Origin: an uncultured Clostridia bacterium
GTDB lineage: Bacteria > Bacillota > Clostridia > Christensenellales > Borkfalkiaceae
Direction of reading: 5' to 3'
Length of the DNA stretch: 64,000 nucleotides
Assembly (NCBI GenBank): GCA_934247935.1
Contig: CAKQKE010000002.1
Coordinates: 124,001 to 188,000 of the forward strand
The position numbers and the translations under genes are program-made. Below are positions 25,607 to 33,790 of the stretch, piece after piece. Positions within the stretch are counted from its first letter, which is position 1. Every line of letters begins with the position of its first letter. The notes below the pieces were generated by a model. The model did no database searches and was not told where the DNA came from. It was given only the letters and a program-made list of their open reading frames with translations.

Positions 25607-27076
25607 TTATTCCAGATTTCGGCATTGTTTAATCGCTTTTTTCCAGCCGTCATAGCGTTTGTGGCAAATTTCTCTGTCGTCGGTGGGTTTAAACAGTCTG
25701 TCGACGCTTCTCAACTGCTCTATATCCTCCATTTTAAACAATCCTATGGCGATTCCGCACAAATAAATCGCGCCAAGCGAAGTGCTTTCTTTTTCGACGG
25801 GTCTGTTTATCCACACGCCCAAAGTGTCCGCCTGAAACTGCATTAAAAAGTTGTTTGCGGACGCGCCGCCGTCGCACCTTGTTTCTTTTAGTGGTATTTG
25901 ACTGTCTCTTTCCATTACCACGGCGAGGTCTTTTGCCGAATACGCAATCGCCTCTAAAGTCGCGCGAATGATGTGCGCTTTCGTCGTGCCTCTCGTTATG
26001 CCCGTGATTATACCCTTTGCGTTGCTGTCCCAATAAGGCGCGCCGAGACCCGTAAACGCCGGAACGACGTAAACTCCGCCGCTGTTTGGTACGCTTTGCG
26101 CCCATTTTTCGCTTTCGGAAGAATCGTTGAAAAACGCCAACTCGTCTCTGAGCCACTGCACCGAACTGCCCGCGTTGAACACGCTGCCCTCAAATGCGTA
26201 ACAAATTTTATCGCCCACACAGTAGCCGATTGTGGTAATAAGTCCGTTTTTGGAAAGCGCGGGGGTACTGCCTATGTTGTAAAGCATAAACATACCCGTG
26301 CCGTAAGTGATTTTACTGCTCCCCTCGTCAAAACAACCTTGACCGAAAAGCGCGGCTTGCTGGTCGCCCGCAATACCCGCAATGGCAATGTTTTTACCGT
26401 CGTATTCAAATTCTCCCGCAACGTCGGTCGAACGTATCACCCTCGGCAATATCGCAAGCGGAATTTCAAACAAATTCAAAAGTCCTTTATCCCAGGTGAG
26501 CGTGTTTATATTGAAAAGCATCGTTCTCGATGCGTTTGTATAATCGGTGACGAAACTTTTTCCGCCCGTAAGCCTGTAAATAAGGTACGTATCGATTGTG
26601 CCCACGCACAAATTTTTGTTGTCGAGTTCTTTTCTCACTTCGGGCACGTTGTCGATAAGCCACTTTATTTTGCTCGCCGAAAAATAAGCGTCTATTACAA
26701 GTCCCGTCTTTTTATGTATCTCTTTTTCTTTTGTCTTTTTAAGTTCGTCGCAAAACCTGCTCGTACGCCTGCACTGCCACACAATGGCGTTGTAAAGTGG
26801 TTTTCCCGTGGTTTTATCCCACGCAACAACGGTTTCTCTTTGGTTTGTAAGCCCTATACCGAGCACGTTGTCTTTACCCGCAAAGACTATATTGTCTTTC
26901 AGCGCGTCCAAAGTTTTTTGATAAATTTCCTCGGCGTCCTCCTCTACGTACCCCGGCACGGGGTAATACTGAGCGATAGGTCGCTGCGATATTTTCTCTA
27001 TTTTCTTCGTGTCGATGTTGTAAAGACAACTTCTTGTGCTTGTCGTTCCTTCGTCGATTGAGATTATATATTTCAT
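25607..27076 (-). CDS. glpK: Glycerol kinase
   Basis: 489 residues, full length for the FGGY kinase GlpK. It phosphorylates glycerol with ATP to sn-glycerol 3-phosphate in the cytosol. Visible marks: DEGTTSTR (8-15) for phosphate binding, NQRET, WQCRRTS, the GTID sugar-site region, TYGTGMFML, and GLGAPYWD near the C-terminal lobe, then DGGASANNFLMQ. No glycerol facilitator or glycerol-3-phosphate dehydrogenase gene is adjacent, so it is a lone gene with its own promoter and a leader of about 100 bases. GAGGGAAA precedes the ATG. Confidence 0.97.
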   Translation of the reverse strand: MKYIISIDEGTTSTRSCLYNIDTKKIEKISQRPIAQYYPVPGYVEEDAEEIYQKTLDALKDNIVFAGKDNVLGIGLTNQRETVVAWDKTTGKPLYNAIVWQCRRTSRFCDELKKTKEKEIHKKTGLVIDAYFSASKIKWLIDNVPEVRKELDNKNLCVGTIDTYLIYRLTGGKSFVTDYTNASRTMLFNINTLTWDKGLLNLFEIPLAILPRVIRSTDVAGEFEYDGKNIAIAGIAGDQQAALFGQGCFDEGSSKITYGTGMFMLYNIGSTPALSKNGLITTIGYCVGDKICYAFEGSVFNAGSSVQWLRDELAFFNDSSESEKWAQSVPNSGGVYVVPAFTGLGAPYWDSNAKGIITGITRGTTKAHIIRATLEAIAYSAKDLAVVMERDSQIPLKETRCDGGASANNFLMQFQADTLGVWINRPVEKESTSLGAIYLCGIAIGLFKMEDIEQLRSVDRLFKPTDDREICHKRYDGWKKAIKQCRNLE

Positions 27077-27113
27077 CTTTTTCCCTCGTTTTTTGCGTTT
27101 ACCGATATTTAAC

Positions 27114-27171
27114 CGCGCGTTTTAGCAAGATTTATGCTCGAAATATGCAAAGTTTAACACTTTAACGCACG
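27114..27171 (-). promoter_or_regulatory. Folded leader of glpK
   Basis: On the minus strand CGTGCGTT (27171-27164) can pair with AACGCGCG (27121-27114), enclosing a smaller AAAGT/ACTTT hairpin. The fold lies inside the glpK leader. No known riboswitch is recognised. Confidence 0.3.
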
Positions 27172-27180
27172 CATATTATC

Positions 27181-27209
27181 ATTATATAACAATTTACGGT
27201 TTTTTTCAA
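27181..27209 (-). promoter_or_regulatory. Promoter of glpK
   Basis: Minus strand TTGAAA (27209-27204), 17 bases, TATAAT (27186-27181). Confidence 0.85.
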
Positions 27210-27251
27210 TACTTTGGAAAATTTTTATACTTTTACTCATAATTTAATATT

Positions 27252-28295
27252 ATGAAAAAACTCGTTATGACGGGAGGCGGCACTGCGGGACACTGCAAGC
27301 CCAACCTCGCTTTAATCCCCCAACTTTCCCCATATTTTAAAATCGACTATATAGGCTCTATAGGCGGCGTCGAAAAACAACTTGCAGAAAGTTATCCGTT
27401 GCCTTATTATTCTATTCCGAGCACAAAACTGCGCCGTAATTTAAGTCTTAAAAACTTGCTTATACCTTACGTGCTTGTTAAAAGCATATTCAAATCCAAA
27501 AAAATTCTAAAAGAAATTTCGCCCGACGTGGTTTTTTCAAAGGGCGGATACGTCGCATTGCCCGTTGTGATCGCCGCACATTCGCTGTCGATACCCATAA
27601 TTATTCACGAATCCGATTTAAGCGTGGGTCTCACAAACAAAATTTGCGCAAAATACGCCGAATACGTGCTTACTTCGTTTGAAAAAACCGCAAAGCAATT
27701 TACAAACGGCATATACACGGGTTCGCCAATCGACGAAAAACTTTTCAGCGGCAATAAGGCAGCCTTTTTAAAAGAGTGTTCTTTCCCCGAAAATAAGCCT
27801 GTTTTGTCTGTTTTCGGCGGCAGTTTGGGCAGTAAAACGGTAAACGCGATGATACGCGACAGTTTACCTGCCCTTCTTAAAAAGTACAACGTAGTGCATA
27901 TTTGCGGCAAAAACAACAAAGTCACCACTAAATTCAAAGGTTATAGACAAATTGAATTTTTAGACAATTTAGCCGACGTTTACGCCGCCACCGATATTGC
28001 CGTCACGCGCGGCGGAGCGAACACTTTAAACGAACTTTTCGCTCTGCACATACCCTCTCTCGTCATTCCGTTAAGCAAAAAAGCGTCGAGGGGCGACCAA
28101 ATAGAAAACGCGATTTATTACGCAAATAAAGGTATTTTCCCCATGATCGGAGAAGAAGATTGCAATAAAAAAGCCTTATGCGACGGCATTGACGAACTGT
28201 ATTTAAAGCGCAACCGCTATATCGACGTGATGAAAGCAAAAGAAATTAAAAACAGCAATAAAAAAATAGTCGACGTGATTAAAAGCGTGCTTTAA
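27252..28295 (+). CDS. murG: MurG-type N-acetylglucosaminyltransferase
   Basis: 347 residues, GT28 fold. MurG adds GlcNAc to lipid I to make lipid II at the inner membrane face. The N-terminal glycine loop is GGGTAGHCKPNLAL; usual MurG has a hydrophobic residue where Cys-Lys stands, a small deviation. FSKGGYVALPVVIAA and the second loop FGGSLGSKTVN are present, and the UDP-GlcNAc site reads TRGGANTLNE. It stands outside any dcw cluster, so it may be the only MurG or a second homologue. No ribosome site is visible and a promoter-like sequence ends about eight bases before the ATG. Confidence 0.88.
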   Translation: MKKLVMTGGGTAGHCKPNLALIPQLSPYFKIDYIGSIGGVEKQLAESYPLPYYSIPSTKLRRNLSLKNLLIPYVLVKSIFKSKKILKEISPDVVFSKGGYVALPVVIAAHSLSIPIIIHESDLSVGLTNKICAKYAEYVLTSFEKTAKQFTNGIYTGSPIDEKLFSGNKAAFLKECSFPENKPVLSVFGGSLGSKTVNAMIRDSLPALLKKYNVVHICGKNNKVTTKFKGYRQIEFLDNLADVYAATDIAVTRGGANTLNELFALHIPSLVIPLSKKASRGDQIENAIYYANKGIFPMIGEEDCNKKALCDGIDELYLKRNRYIDVMKAKEIKNSNKKIVDVIKSVL

Positions 28296-28461
28296 TCGAT
28301 TGCCAACCGTATGATAAACGTTTGATTTTTATTACTCGCGCACAAAAATTTATATATCCTATCGCAAAATATATACATTTGCGCATAGGCTAATATGCGC
28401 ATATAATCAAATATTGTTCTGCACTCAAATCGAGCAAATCAATAAGTTAAAAACCACAAAA

Positions 28462-28507
28462 AAGGATAGTAAAGTTTTGAAAAACACTTCAAAATTTCGC
28501 TATCCTT
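28462..28507. terminator. Bidirectional terminator between murG and the MreB-like gene
   Basis: Long hairpin with outer stem AAGGATAG/CTATCCTT and inner AAAGTTTTGAA paired to TTCAAAATTT. TTTTTT follows on the minus strand and AATATTTTT on the plus strand. Confidence 0.88.
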
Positions 28508-28611
28508 AATATTTTTATAATTTGAATTTTAAAACGCAAAGCGAAAAACAGCAAAGTCCGTAAAGCAAAAAAACATCAAACCACGGCAATGCCGCACAAA
28601 ACGCCGTTTAA

Positions 28612-28651
28612 AAACCGCTTAAAAATGATTTAAACCGCTTAAAAATGATTT
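28612..28651. repeat. Two tandem 20-bp units
   Basis: AAACCGCTTAAAAATGATTT is present twice in direct contact and reaches the stop codon of the MreB-like gene. Confidence 0.8.
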
Positions 28652-29663
28652 AAAAATTCCTTTTATTGAGTTTAAGTTTGTTTAAAAGGTCTTTTTTACC
28701 GGCGAGAATACCTCCGCCGGTAGCCGCAGCCATATCCGGTTCTTCAACCATATTGGCGCGCATATTCATGTTTTTGACGAAATACATTTCAAGTCCTGCA
28801 GTTTTCGACGTGCCTCCCACGAGATAAATACCCGCCCTTTTTATATCTGCGGAAACCTCGGCAGGGAGTTTTGCAAGCACTTTTTTCGCGATTTTAAACA
28901 CCATATCGAAAAACGCCTTAATCGGCTCGACGATATCCTGAGCGCAAAGCGACACCGAAACGGGATTGCCCGTATCGATATGTCTGCCGTTTATTACCGT
29001 TCTTACGTCGTCGTTGGTGCTTAAACTACCAATCGTCGTCTTTAACCTTTCGGCGGTTTGCGTGCCTATTTTTATTCTGAACTTGTCTTCTATGTGGTCG
29101 ATAAGCATTGCGTCGATGTTTTTACCGCCCATATTCACGTTCGCTCCCACGATTACGCCGTCGAGCGAAACCGCAGAAAATTGCGTTATGCCGCCGCCCA
29201 TATCGATAAAAAAGCAAGGGTTTGACTCGGTAATGGGCGCACCCATTCCCAAAGCGACCAAAATAGGGCTTTCGACAAAGTCGATATTGAAAATCCCGCA
29301 CTCGTTAAGCACCCTTTCGTACTTTTTAAGCATAGCGTTTTCACAGCCGCACGGAATTGACAAAATTACTCTCGGTTTAAAGTGAAACCGTTTTACCGAA
29401 ATCATCTCCAAAAACTTTTGCATTAAAAGTGTAAGAGCCTTTTCGTTGACTATATCTCCCTCTTCCACAGGCCAGAACACCCTTGTCGATTCCGAGGTTT
29501 TCCCCACGAGTTTGTTTGCCTCGTTGCCCACGGCTTTTACCTTGTAAGGCTCGTCGCCGCTTAACGCTATACACGTAGTTTCACACAAAACTATGCCTAC
29601 GCCGAGTTCGTAAATCGTCGTTTTCGACGACCCGATATCTATTGCAATGGTGTTTATCCTCAT
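28650..29663 (-). CDS. MreB/Mbl-like actin homologue, divergent
   Basis: 337 residues with the actin-ATPase layout: phosphate loop 1 IDIGSSKTTIY (9-19), the VILSIPCG strand, phosphate loop 2 FIDMGGGITQF and the adenosine motif YLVGGTSKTAGL. MreB filaments guide cell-wall synthesis in rods. The sequence is far from typical MreB (IDLGTANTL), so it may be a specialised paralogue. It follows maf with a four-base overlap, echoing the maf-mreB link in Firmicutes, but mreC and mreD are not here. Strong terminator downstream. Confidence 0.82.
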   Translation of the reverse strand: MRINTIAIDIGSSKTTIYELGVGIVLCETTCIALSGDEPYKVKAVGNEANKLVGKTSESTRVFWPVEEGDIVNEKALTLLMQKFLEMISVKRFHFKPRVILSIPCGCENAMLKKYERVLNECGIFNIDFVESPILVALGMGAPITESNPCFFIDMGGGITQFSAVSLDGVIVGANVNMGGKNIDAMLIDHIEDKFRIKIGTQTAERLKTTIGSLSTNDDVRTVINGRHIDTGNPVSVSLCAQDIVEPIKAFFDMVFKIAKKVLAKLPAEVSADIKRAGIYLVGGTSKTAGLEMYFVKNMNMRANMVEEPDMAAATGGGILAGKKDLLNKLKLNKRNF

Positions 29664-30223
29664 GATTTTTTCTCCGTATCGAATTCTTTTAAAACTTCCG
29701 CAATTTTTTCGGTGGGAAACCCCACTACGTTGTCAAAACTGCCAATATATTTTTCAACTAAATCGTACCCGTCCTGAATACCGTAACTGCCCGCTTTGCC
29801 CTTCCATAAACCGCTTTGCAAATACTTTTTTATGTATTCGTCCGTCAGTTTATTGAATTTAACTTCGGTGCAGTCGTATGCAGTGACCGAATTATCTTTA
29901 TTGATTATCGTAAATCCGCTTATTACTTCGTGCACGTTGCCGGAAAGTTTTTTAAGTGTAAAAAAAGCGTCGTTTTCGTCTTTTGGCTTACCAAGAATTT
30001 CATTGTCTAATACGACGATTGTGTCCGCGCCGATTACAGTGCCGCCGAATCTTGAAAAAACGTCTTCCGCTTTTTGACTTGATAACGACATGGCCACTTG
30101 TTCGGGGCTTAAATTTCTGTCGATTATTTCCTCGATTTCGCTGGGAACAACCTTAAAATTTATATTGAGTTTTTTAATAAGTTCTTTCCTTCTGGGCGAA
30201 GCCGATGCAAGCGTAAGTTCCAT
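29660..30223 (-). CDS. maf: Maf family nucleotide pyrophosphatase
   Basis: 187 residues. Maf proteins hydrolyse non-canonical or modified nucleoside triphosphates, mainly dTTP and UTP, and affect septum formation. Marks: LASASPRRKEL (5-15), the conserved SxKAEDV-like stretch SSQKAEDV, GADTIVVLDNEILGKP and the C-terminal GSYGIQD. The ribosome site is weak. It overlaps the MreB-like gene and shares its promoter. Confidence 0.95.
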   Translation of the reverse strand: MELTLASASPRRKELIKKLNINFKVVPSEIEEIIDRNLSPEQVAMSLSSQKAEDVFSRFGGTVIGADTIVVLDNEILGKPKDENDAFFTLKKLSGNVHEVISGFTIINKDNSVTAYDCTEVKFNKLTDEYIKKYLQSGLWKGKAGSYGIQDGYDLVEKYIGSFDNVVGFPTEKIAEVLKEFDTEKKS

Positions 30224-30251
30224 TTTTCGTCAATTTTCTTTCGTTTTTCTT

Positions 30252-30280
30252 ATTATACGATATTTTGCCCGCTTTGTAAA
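30252..30280 (-). promoter_or_regulatory. Promoter of the maf operon
   Basis: Minus strand TTTACA (30280-30275), 17 bases, TATAAT (30257-30252), 28 bases before maf. Confidence 0.8.
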
Positions 30281-30484
30281 GATTTTATCTCAATTTTTAA
30301 ATAAATAAAAGTTTTGCTTTATTAGCCATTTACTAAATCGCCGGTTTAACAATGTTTTTTATTCCGTTTTCCCGGTATTTTATATAAAATTAAATCCCGT
30401 ATCGTCAACTCTTCATCAAGCCGTATGTTTCGCAATATTTTTTATAAAATGAAAGTTTATTATTAAATTCTTATTACAAAATAA

Positions 30485-30510
30485 AAGCCCGACTTTATAT
30501 AATCGGGCTT
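30485..30510 (-). terminator. Terminator of the BspA-type lipoprotein gene
   Basis: Stem AAGCCCGA/TCGGGCTT; on the minus strand TTTATTTTG follows. It lies 135 bases after the stop. The rest of 30281-30645 shows nothing else. Confidence 0.75.
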
Positions 30511-30645
30511 CTTTATTAAATCATGTTTATTTTTAGCGTAAAACCGCATATCGGCTCGGAACAACACCGCCGCCTTTATGAAATCGGTTTTATTACAAGG
30601 CTTTATAATCGTTTTTAATAAATCGTATAAAAAGATAAAACTAAA

Positions 30646-31251
30646 TTATTTTGCAACGATTTGGTTGTTTTCCGATTTATAATATTTATTGTTCTCGCTC
30701 ACGTCGATGGTGCAAGTGCAGTCGTCGAAAGCCTTTTCGCCGATTTCCCTTACGTTTGCCGTAACGTAAACCGAAGACAAGGAAGTGCAGCCGATAAATG
30801 CGCGTGCGCCGATTACTTCGAGAGACGAGGAAAATTCGATACCTTTAAGACTTACGCAATAACTGAATGCGCCTGTATCGATTGTCTTTATATTTTTTTT
30901 CACGGAAAATTCTACCGTTTTAAGCAAAGAACATCTTACAAAAGCATATGCGCCGATTTTTGTGTACGATTCGGGTATGAAAATCCTTTCGATTTTACTT
31001 TCTTCAAACGCCGAGTCGGCAATAGTCGTAACCGCTTTACCTTCGTGCTCTGAAGGAAGAACCACCGTTGCGGGCAAATCGTTTAAGTCTTTAGCCGCAA
31101 TCATATAAGTATCGTCGTCTAAAAGCGTGAAATTGAAATAACTGTCGGCAGTCGGCTCTTTTCTTTTAAGACCTACGTCGCAAGCGGAAAATGCGGTAAT
31201 GCAGACCGCTATCGTAAGTACAAAAGCAAAAATACTTGTAAATTTTTTCAT
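30646..31251 (-). CDS. Lipoprotein with BspA-type leucine-rich repeats
   Basis: 201 residues. Lipobox FSAC gives Cys24 as the anchor. Residues about 75-190 hold four to five LRR_5 units with the pattern I-x-x-xAF-x-x-C-xxL-xx-V (ADSAFEES, IGAYAFVRCSLLKTVEF, IDTGAFSYCVSLKGIEF, IGARAFIGCTSLSSVYV). Such proteins are exposed on the cell surface and often bind host or microbial partners. AGGAGAGAG precedes the ATG. It stands alone; its ligand is unknown. Confidence 0.9.
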   Translation of the reverse strand: MKKFTSIFAFVLTIAVCITAFSACDVGLKRKEPTADSYFNFTLLDDDTYMIAAKDLNDLPATVVLPSEHEGKAVTTIADSAFEESKIERIFIPESYTKIGAYAFVRCSLLKTVEFSVKKNIKTIDTGAFSYCVSLKGIEFSSSLEVIGARAFIGCTSLSSVYVTANVREIGEKAFDDCTCTIDVSENNKYYKSENNQIVAK

Positions 31252-31374
31252 TGCTCTCTCCTATTACGGATTATCATAAACCCGCCCTATACATAATTAG
31301 TATAACAACAAAATCGACTTTTGTCAATATCAATATGTTTTTTAATACAATTTTTTATTAAAAAACTCAAATTT

Positions 31375-32421
31375 TTACTCGTTTAAGCCCACGCTCGCCT
31401 TTGCATTTAAGGTTAAATCGGCAAAATTACGTTTTTTGTACTGTATAAACGCCTCTGCTCCTATCATCGCTGCGTTGTCCGTGCATAAAATTTTTGGAGG
31501 CAAATACAATTTAATTCCCTCTTTTTGCGCCCTTTCGGTAAGAATAAGCCTTAAATATCCGTTTGCCGCAACTCCGCCGCCGATCGTTATCGTTTTAAGC
31601 GAATATTCTTTCGCCGCCTCGAAAGCCTTTTCGACAAGTATATCCAAAGCCGCGCATTGGAACGAACAAGCCACGTCGGCTTTGTTAAATTCTTCACCGG
31701 TTTGTTGCTTATTGTGCACGTAATTTATTACCGCGGTTTTAAGTCCGCTGTAAGAAAATTTATAACCGCCTATACCTTTAAGCATTTTCGGCATCGGCAC
31801 TACGTTTTTACCGCTTGCCGCAAGTTTTTCGATATTGGGTCCGCCCGGGTAATTGAGTCCCAGAACTCTCGCCACTTTATCGAAAGCCTCGCCCACGGCG
31901 TCGTCCATCGTTTCGCCGAGTACCTTATATTCGGTATAATCTTTTACTACTATTATCGCCGTATGTCCTCCGCTCGCCAAAATGCTGACAAACGGCGGCT
32001 GCAATTCGGGATTGTTTAAGTAAGATGCCGCAAGGTGACCCCTTATGTGGCTGACCGGTATGAGCGGAACGTTTAACGAGTACGCAAGTGCCTTTGCATA
32101 AGACACACCCACAAGCAATGCGCCGAGTAATCCCGCGCCGTAAGTAACCGCCACCGCGTCGATGTCTTTAAGTGTGATTCCTGCGTCCTTCACCGCTTTT
32201 TCGACCGTTAAAGAAATTGCCGAAGTGTGCGCTCTCGACGCTATTTCCGGCACTACGCCGCCGAATTTGACGTGTTCCTGACACGAACTCATTATTACCG
32301 ACGACAAAATCTGACGCCCGCCTTTTATGCAGGCAGCGGCAGTCTCGTCACACGAGGATTCTATCGCAAGAATAATCGCATCGTCTTTAATTTTATTGTT
32401 TTTATCGTTTGCCTTATCCAT
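31375..32421 (-). CDS. tsaD: tRNA N6-adenosine threonylcarbamoyltransferase TsaD
   Basis: 348 residues from the ATG at 32421; a TTG four codons upstream is possible and no strong ribosome site is seen for either. TsaD transfers threonylcarbamoyl to A37 of ANN-decoding tRNAs with TsaB and TsaE. Marks: AIESSCDETAAA (19-30), the metal pair H125/H129 in HIRGHL, LASGGHTAI, and GGGVAANGYLR. It lies 30 bases after prfB and is probably read with it. Confidence 0.96.
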   Translation of the reverse strand: MDKANDKNNKIKDDAIILAIESSCDETAAACIKGGRQILSSVIMSSCQEHVKFGGVVPEIASRAHTSAISLTVEKAVKDAGITLKDIDAVAVTYGAGLLGALLVGVSYAKALAYSLNVPLIPVSHIRGHLAASYLNNPELQPPFVSILASGGHTAIIVVKDYTEYKVLGETMDDAVGEAFDKVARVLGLNYPGGPNIEKLAASGKNVVPMPKMLKGIGGYKFSYSGLKTAVINYVHNKQQTGEEFNKADVACSFQCAALDILVEKAFEAAKEYSLKTITIGGGVAANGYLRLILTERAQKEGIKLYLPPKILCTDNAAMIGAEAFIQYKKRNFADLTLNAKASVGLNE

Positions 32422-32451
32422 TTTAATTTGCAACTTTTTATTTTGCGTTTA

Positions 32452-33550
32452 TTATGATTTTTTCAGATAATCGACTATAAATTCGTCGATTTCGCCGTTC
32501 ATTACCGCTTGAATATTGGCGGTTTCGCAACCGGTTCTGTGGTCTTTTACAAGTGTGTACGGACAGAATACATAACTTCGTATCTGACTGCCCCACTCGA
32601 TTTTTTTGATGTTTCCTTTAAGTTCTTGCGCCTGCTCGAGCCTTTCTTCTTCTCTTTTTTCCAAAAGTTTGCTCATAAGCATTTTCATCGCTTGCTCTCT
32701 GTTTTGCACTTGCGAACGCTCGTTCTGGCACGCGACGATTATTCCCGTGGGTATGTGGGTGATACGTATCGCCGATTCGGTTTTATTTACGTGCTGACCG
32801 CCCGCACCGCTGCTTCTGTACGTGTCGACTTTGATCTCGTCGGGCTTTATCACTATTTCGCCCGTGTCCTCGATTTCGGGCATAACTTCTACCGACGAAA
32901 AAGACGTGTGTCTTCTCGCATTAGAGTCAAAAGGAGAAATTCTTACAAGCCTGTGCACGCCCTTTTCGGCTTTTAAAAAACCGTATGCGTTTTCGCCTTC
33001 TATTTTAAACGAAATACTTTTAATGCCCGCTTCATCGCCGGGAAGTCTGTCAAGTTCGGTAAGCGTATAATTGTGCTTTTGAGCGTAATACATATACATT
33101 CTGTAAAGCATTTCCGTCCAGTCGCACGCCTCTGTGCCGCCCGCACCGGCATGTAAAGTCATTATCGCGTTGCAAGAATCGTATTTGCCTTTTAAAAGTG
33201 TGCGCAAACGTATTTCCGCAATGTCTTTTTCGGCGGTGCTTAATTCGTTTTCGACTTCTTCCATAAACGAATCGTCGTTTTCTTCTTCTGCAAGCGCAAT
33301 CATTTCTTCTGCGTCGGCAATGGCTTTTTGTGCCTTATCATAAGCGTCCAGTTTGTTTTTTATGCTTTGAATTTGTCTCGCCAGAACCTTTGTCTTTTCA
33401 AGGTCTTGCCAAACCTCGGGTTTTTCTTGTTCTGCTTCTAATTCTTTTAACTTTATTCTTTGATTGTCGATGTCAAAGAGAGTAGCCAGCCTCTGAAAGC
33501 GTCTGGCTTAAGTCTTTGATTTTCTCTCTGTAAATATCTGCGTTAATCAT
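32452..33550 (-). CDS. prfB: Peptide chain release factor 2 with programmed +1 frameshift
   Basis: RF2 reads UAA and UGA. The gene starts at the ATG at 33550 after AAAGGAG, runs 25 codons and meets TGA at 33475-33473; a +1 slip on CTT-TGAC continues in the frame that ends at 32452, giving 365 residues. The UGA at codon 26 is exactly where RF2 genes carry the autoregulatory stop. The downstream part has SPF (RISPFDSN) for stop recognition and GGQ (GAGGQHVNK) for hydrolysis. An annotation that starts at 33303 would lose about 80 residues. Confidence 0.97.
33472..33478 (-). other. prfB programmed frameshift site
   Basis: CTTTGAC on the minus strand, the universal RF2 shift site. The stimulatory Shine-Dalgarno-like element normally three bases before CTT is weak here: the nearest is AGAGG about 11 bases upstream. 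Confidence 0.95.
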
Positions 33551-33629
33551 TTAGACTCCTTTACGGGCTGTGCCCTGATTTTTGTTATATATTCCTTTTA
33601 TTTGACTGTAAATTTAATATTAAAATGAC

Positions 33630-33656
33630 GTTTTTGCGCAATACGTGCGGCTTAAA
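33630..33656. repeat. Dispersed ATACGTAT-type palindrome, copy 4 (degenerate)
   Basis: GTTTTTGCGCAATACG followed by TGCGGCTTAAAGC; the right side has become a GCGGCTT/AAGCCGC hairpin. Between secA and prfB. Confidence 0.55.
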
Positions 33657-33702
33657 GCCGCCATTTTTTTAATTCGCCGCTACAAAAACTTTGCCTTTGC
33701 TT

Positions 33703-33735
33703 ACAAAAAGGAGCAATGATTTATGCCCCTTTTGT
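33703..33735 (-). terminator. Probable secA terminator
   Basis: Arms ACAAAAGGGGCA and TGCTCCTTTTTGT pair with one bulge and one G-U, 55 bases after the secA stop; the U-run is within the 3' arm. Confidence 0.55.
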
Positions 33736-33790
33736 AATGCTTAAATCGGTACAAACCGAAATTTATGTTTTAAAAACTTAAACCGTTAAA

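Noticed and set aside
25973..27061. 362-codon open frame opposite glpK
   Set aside because: Pure antisense shadow of glpK with no ribosome site and no protein family features.
32421..32433. TTG at 32433 as tsaD start
   Set aside because: The ATG four codons later gives the usual N-terminal length; neither has a strong ribosome site, so this is a preference only.
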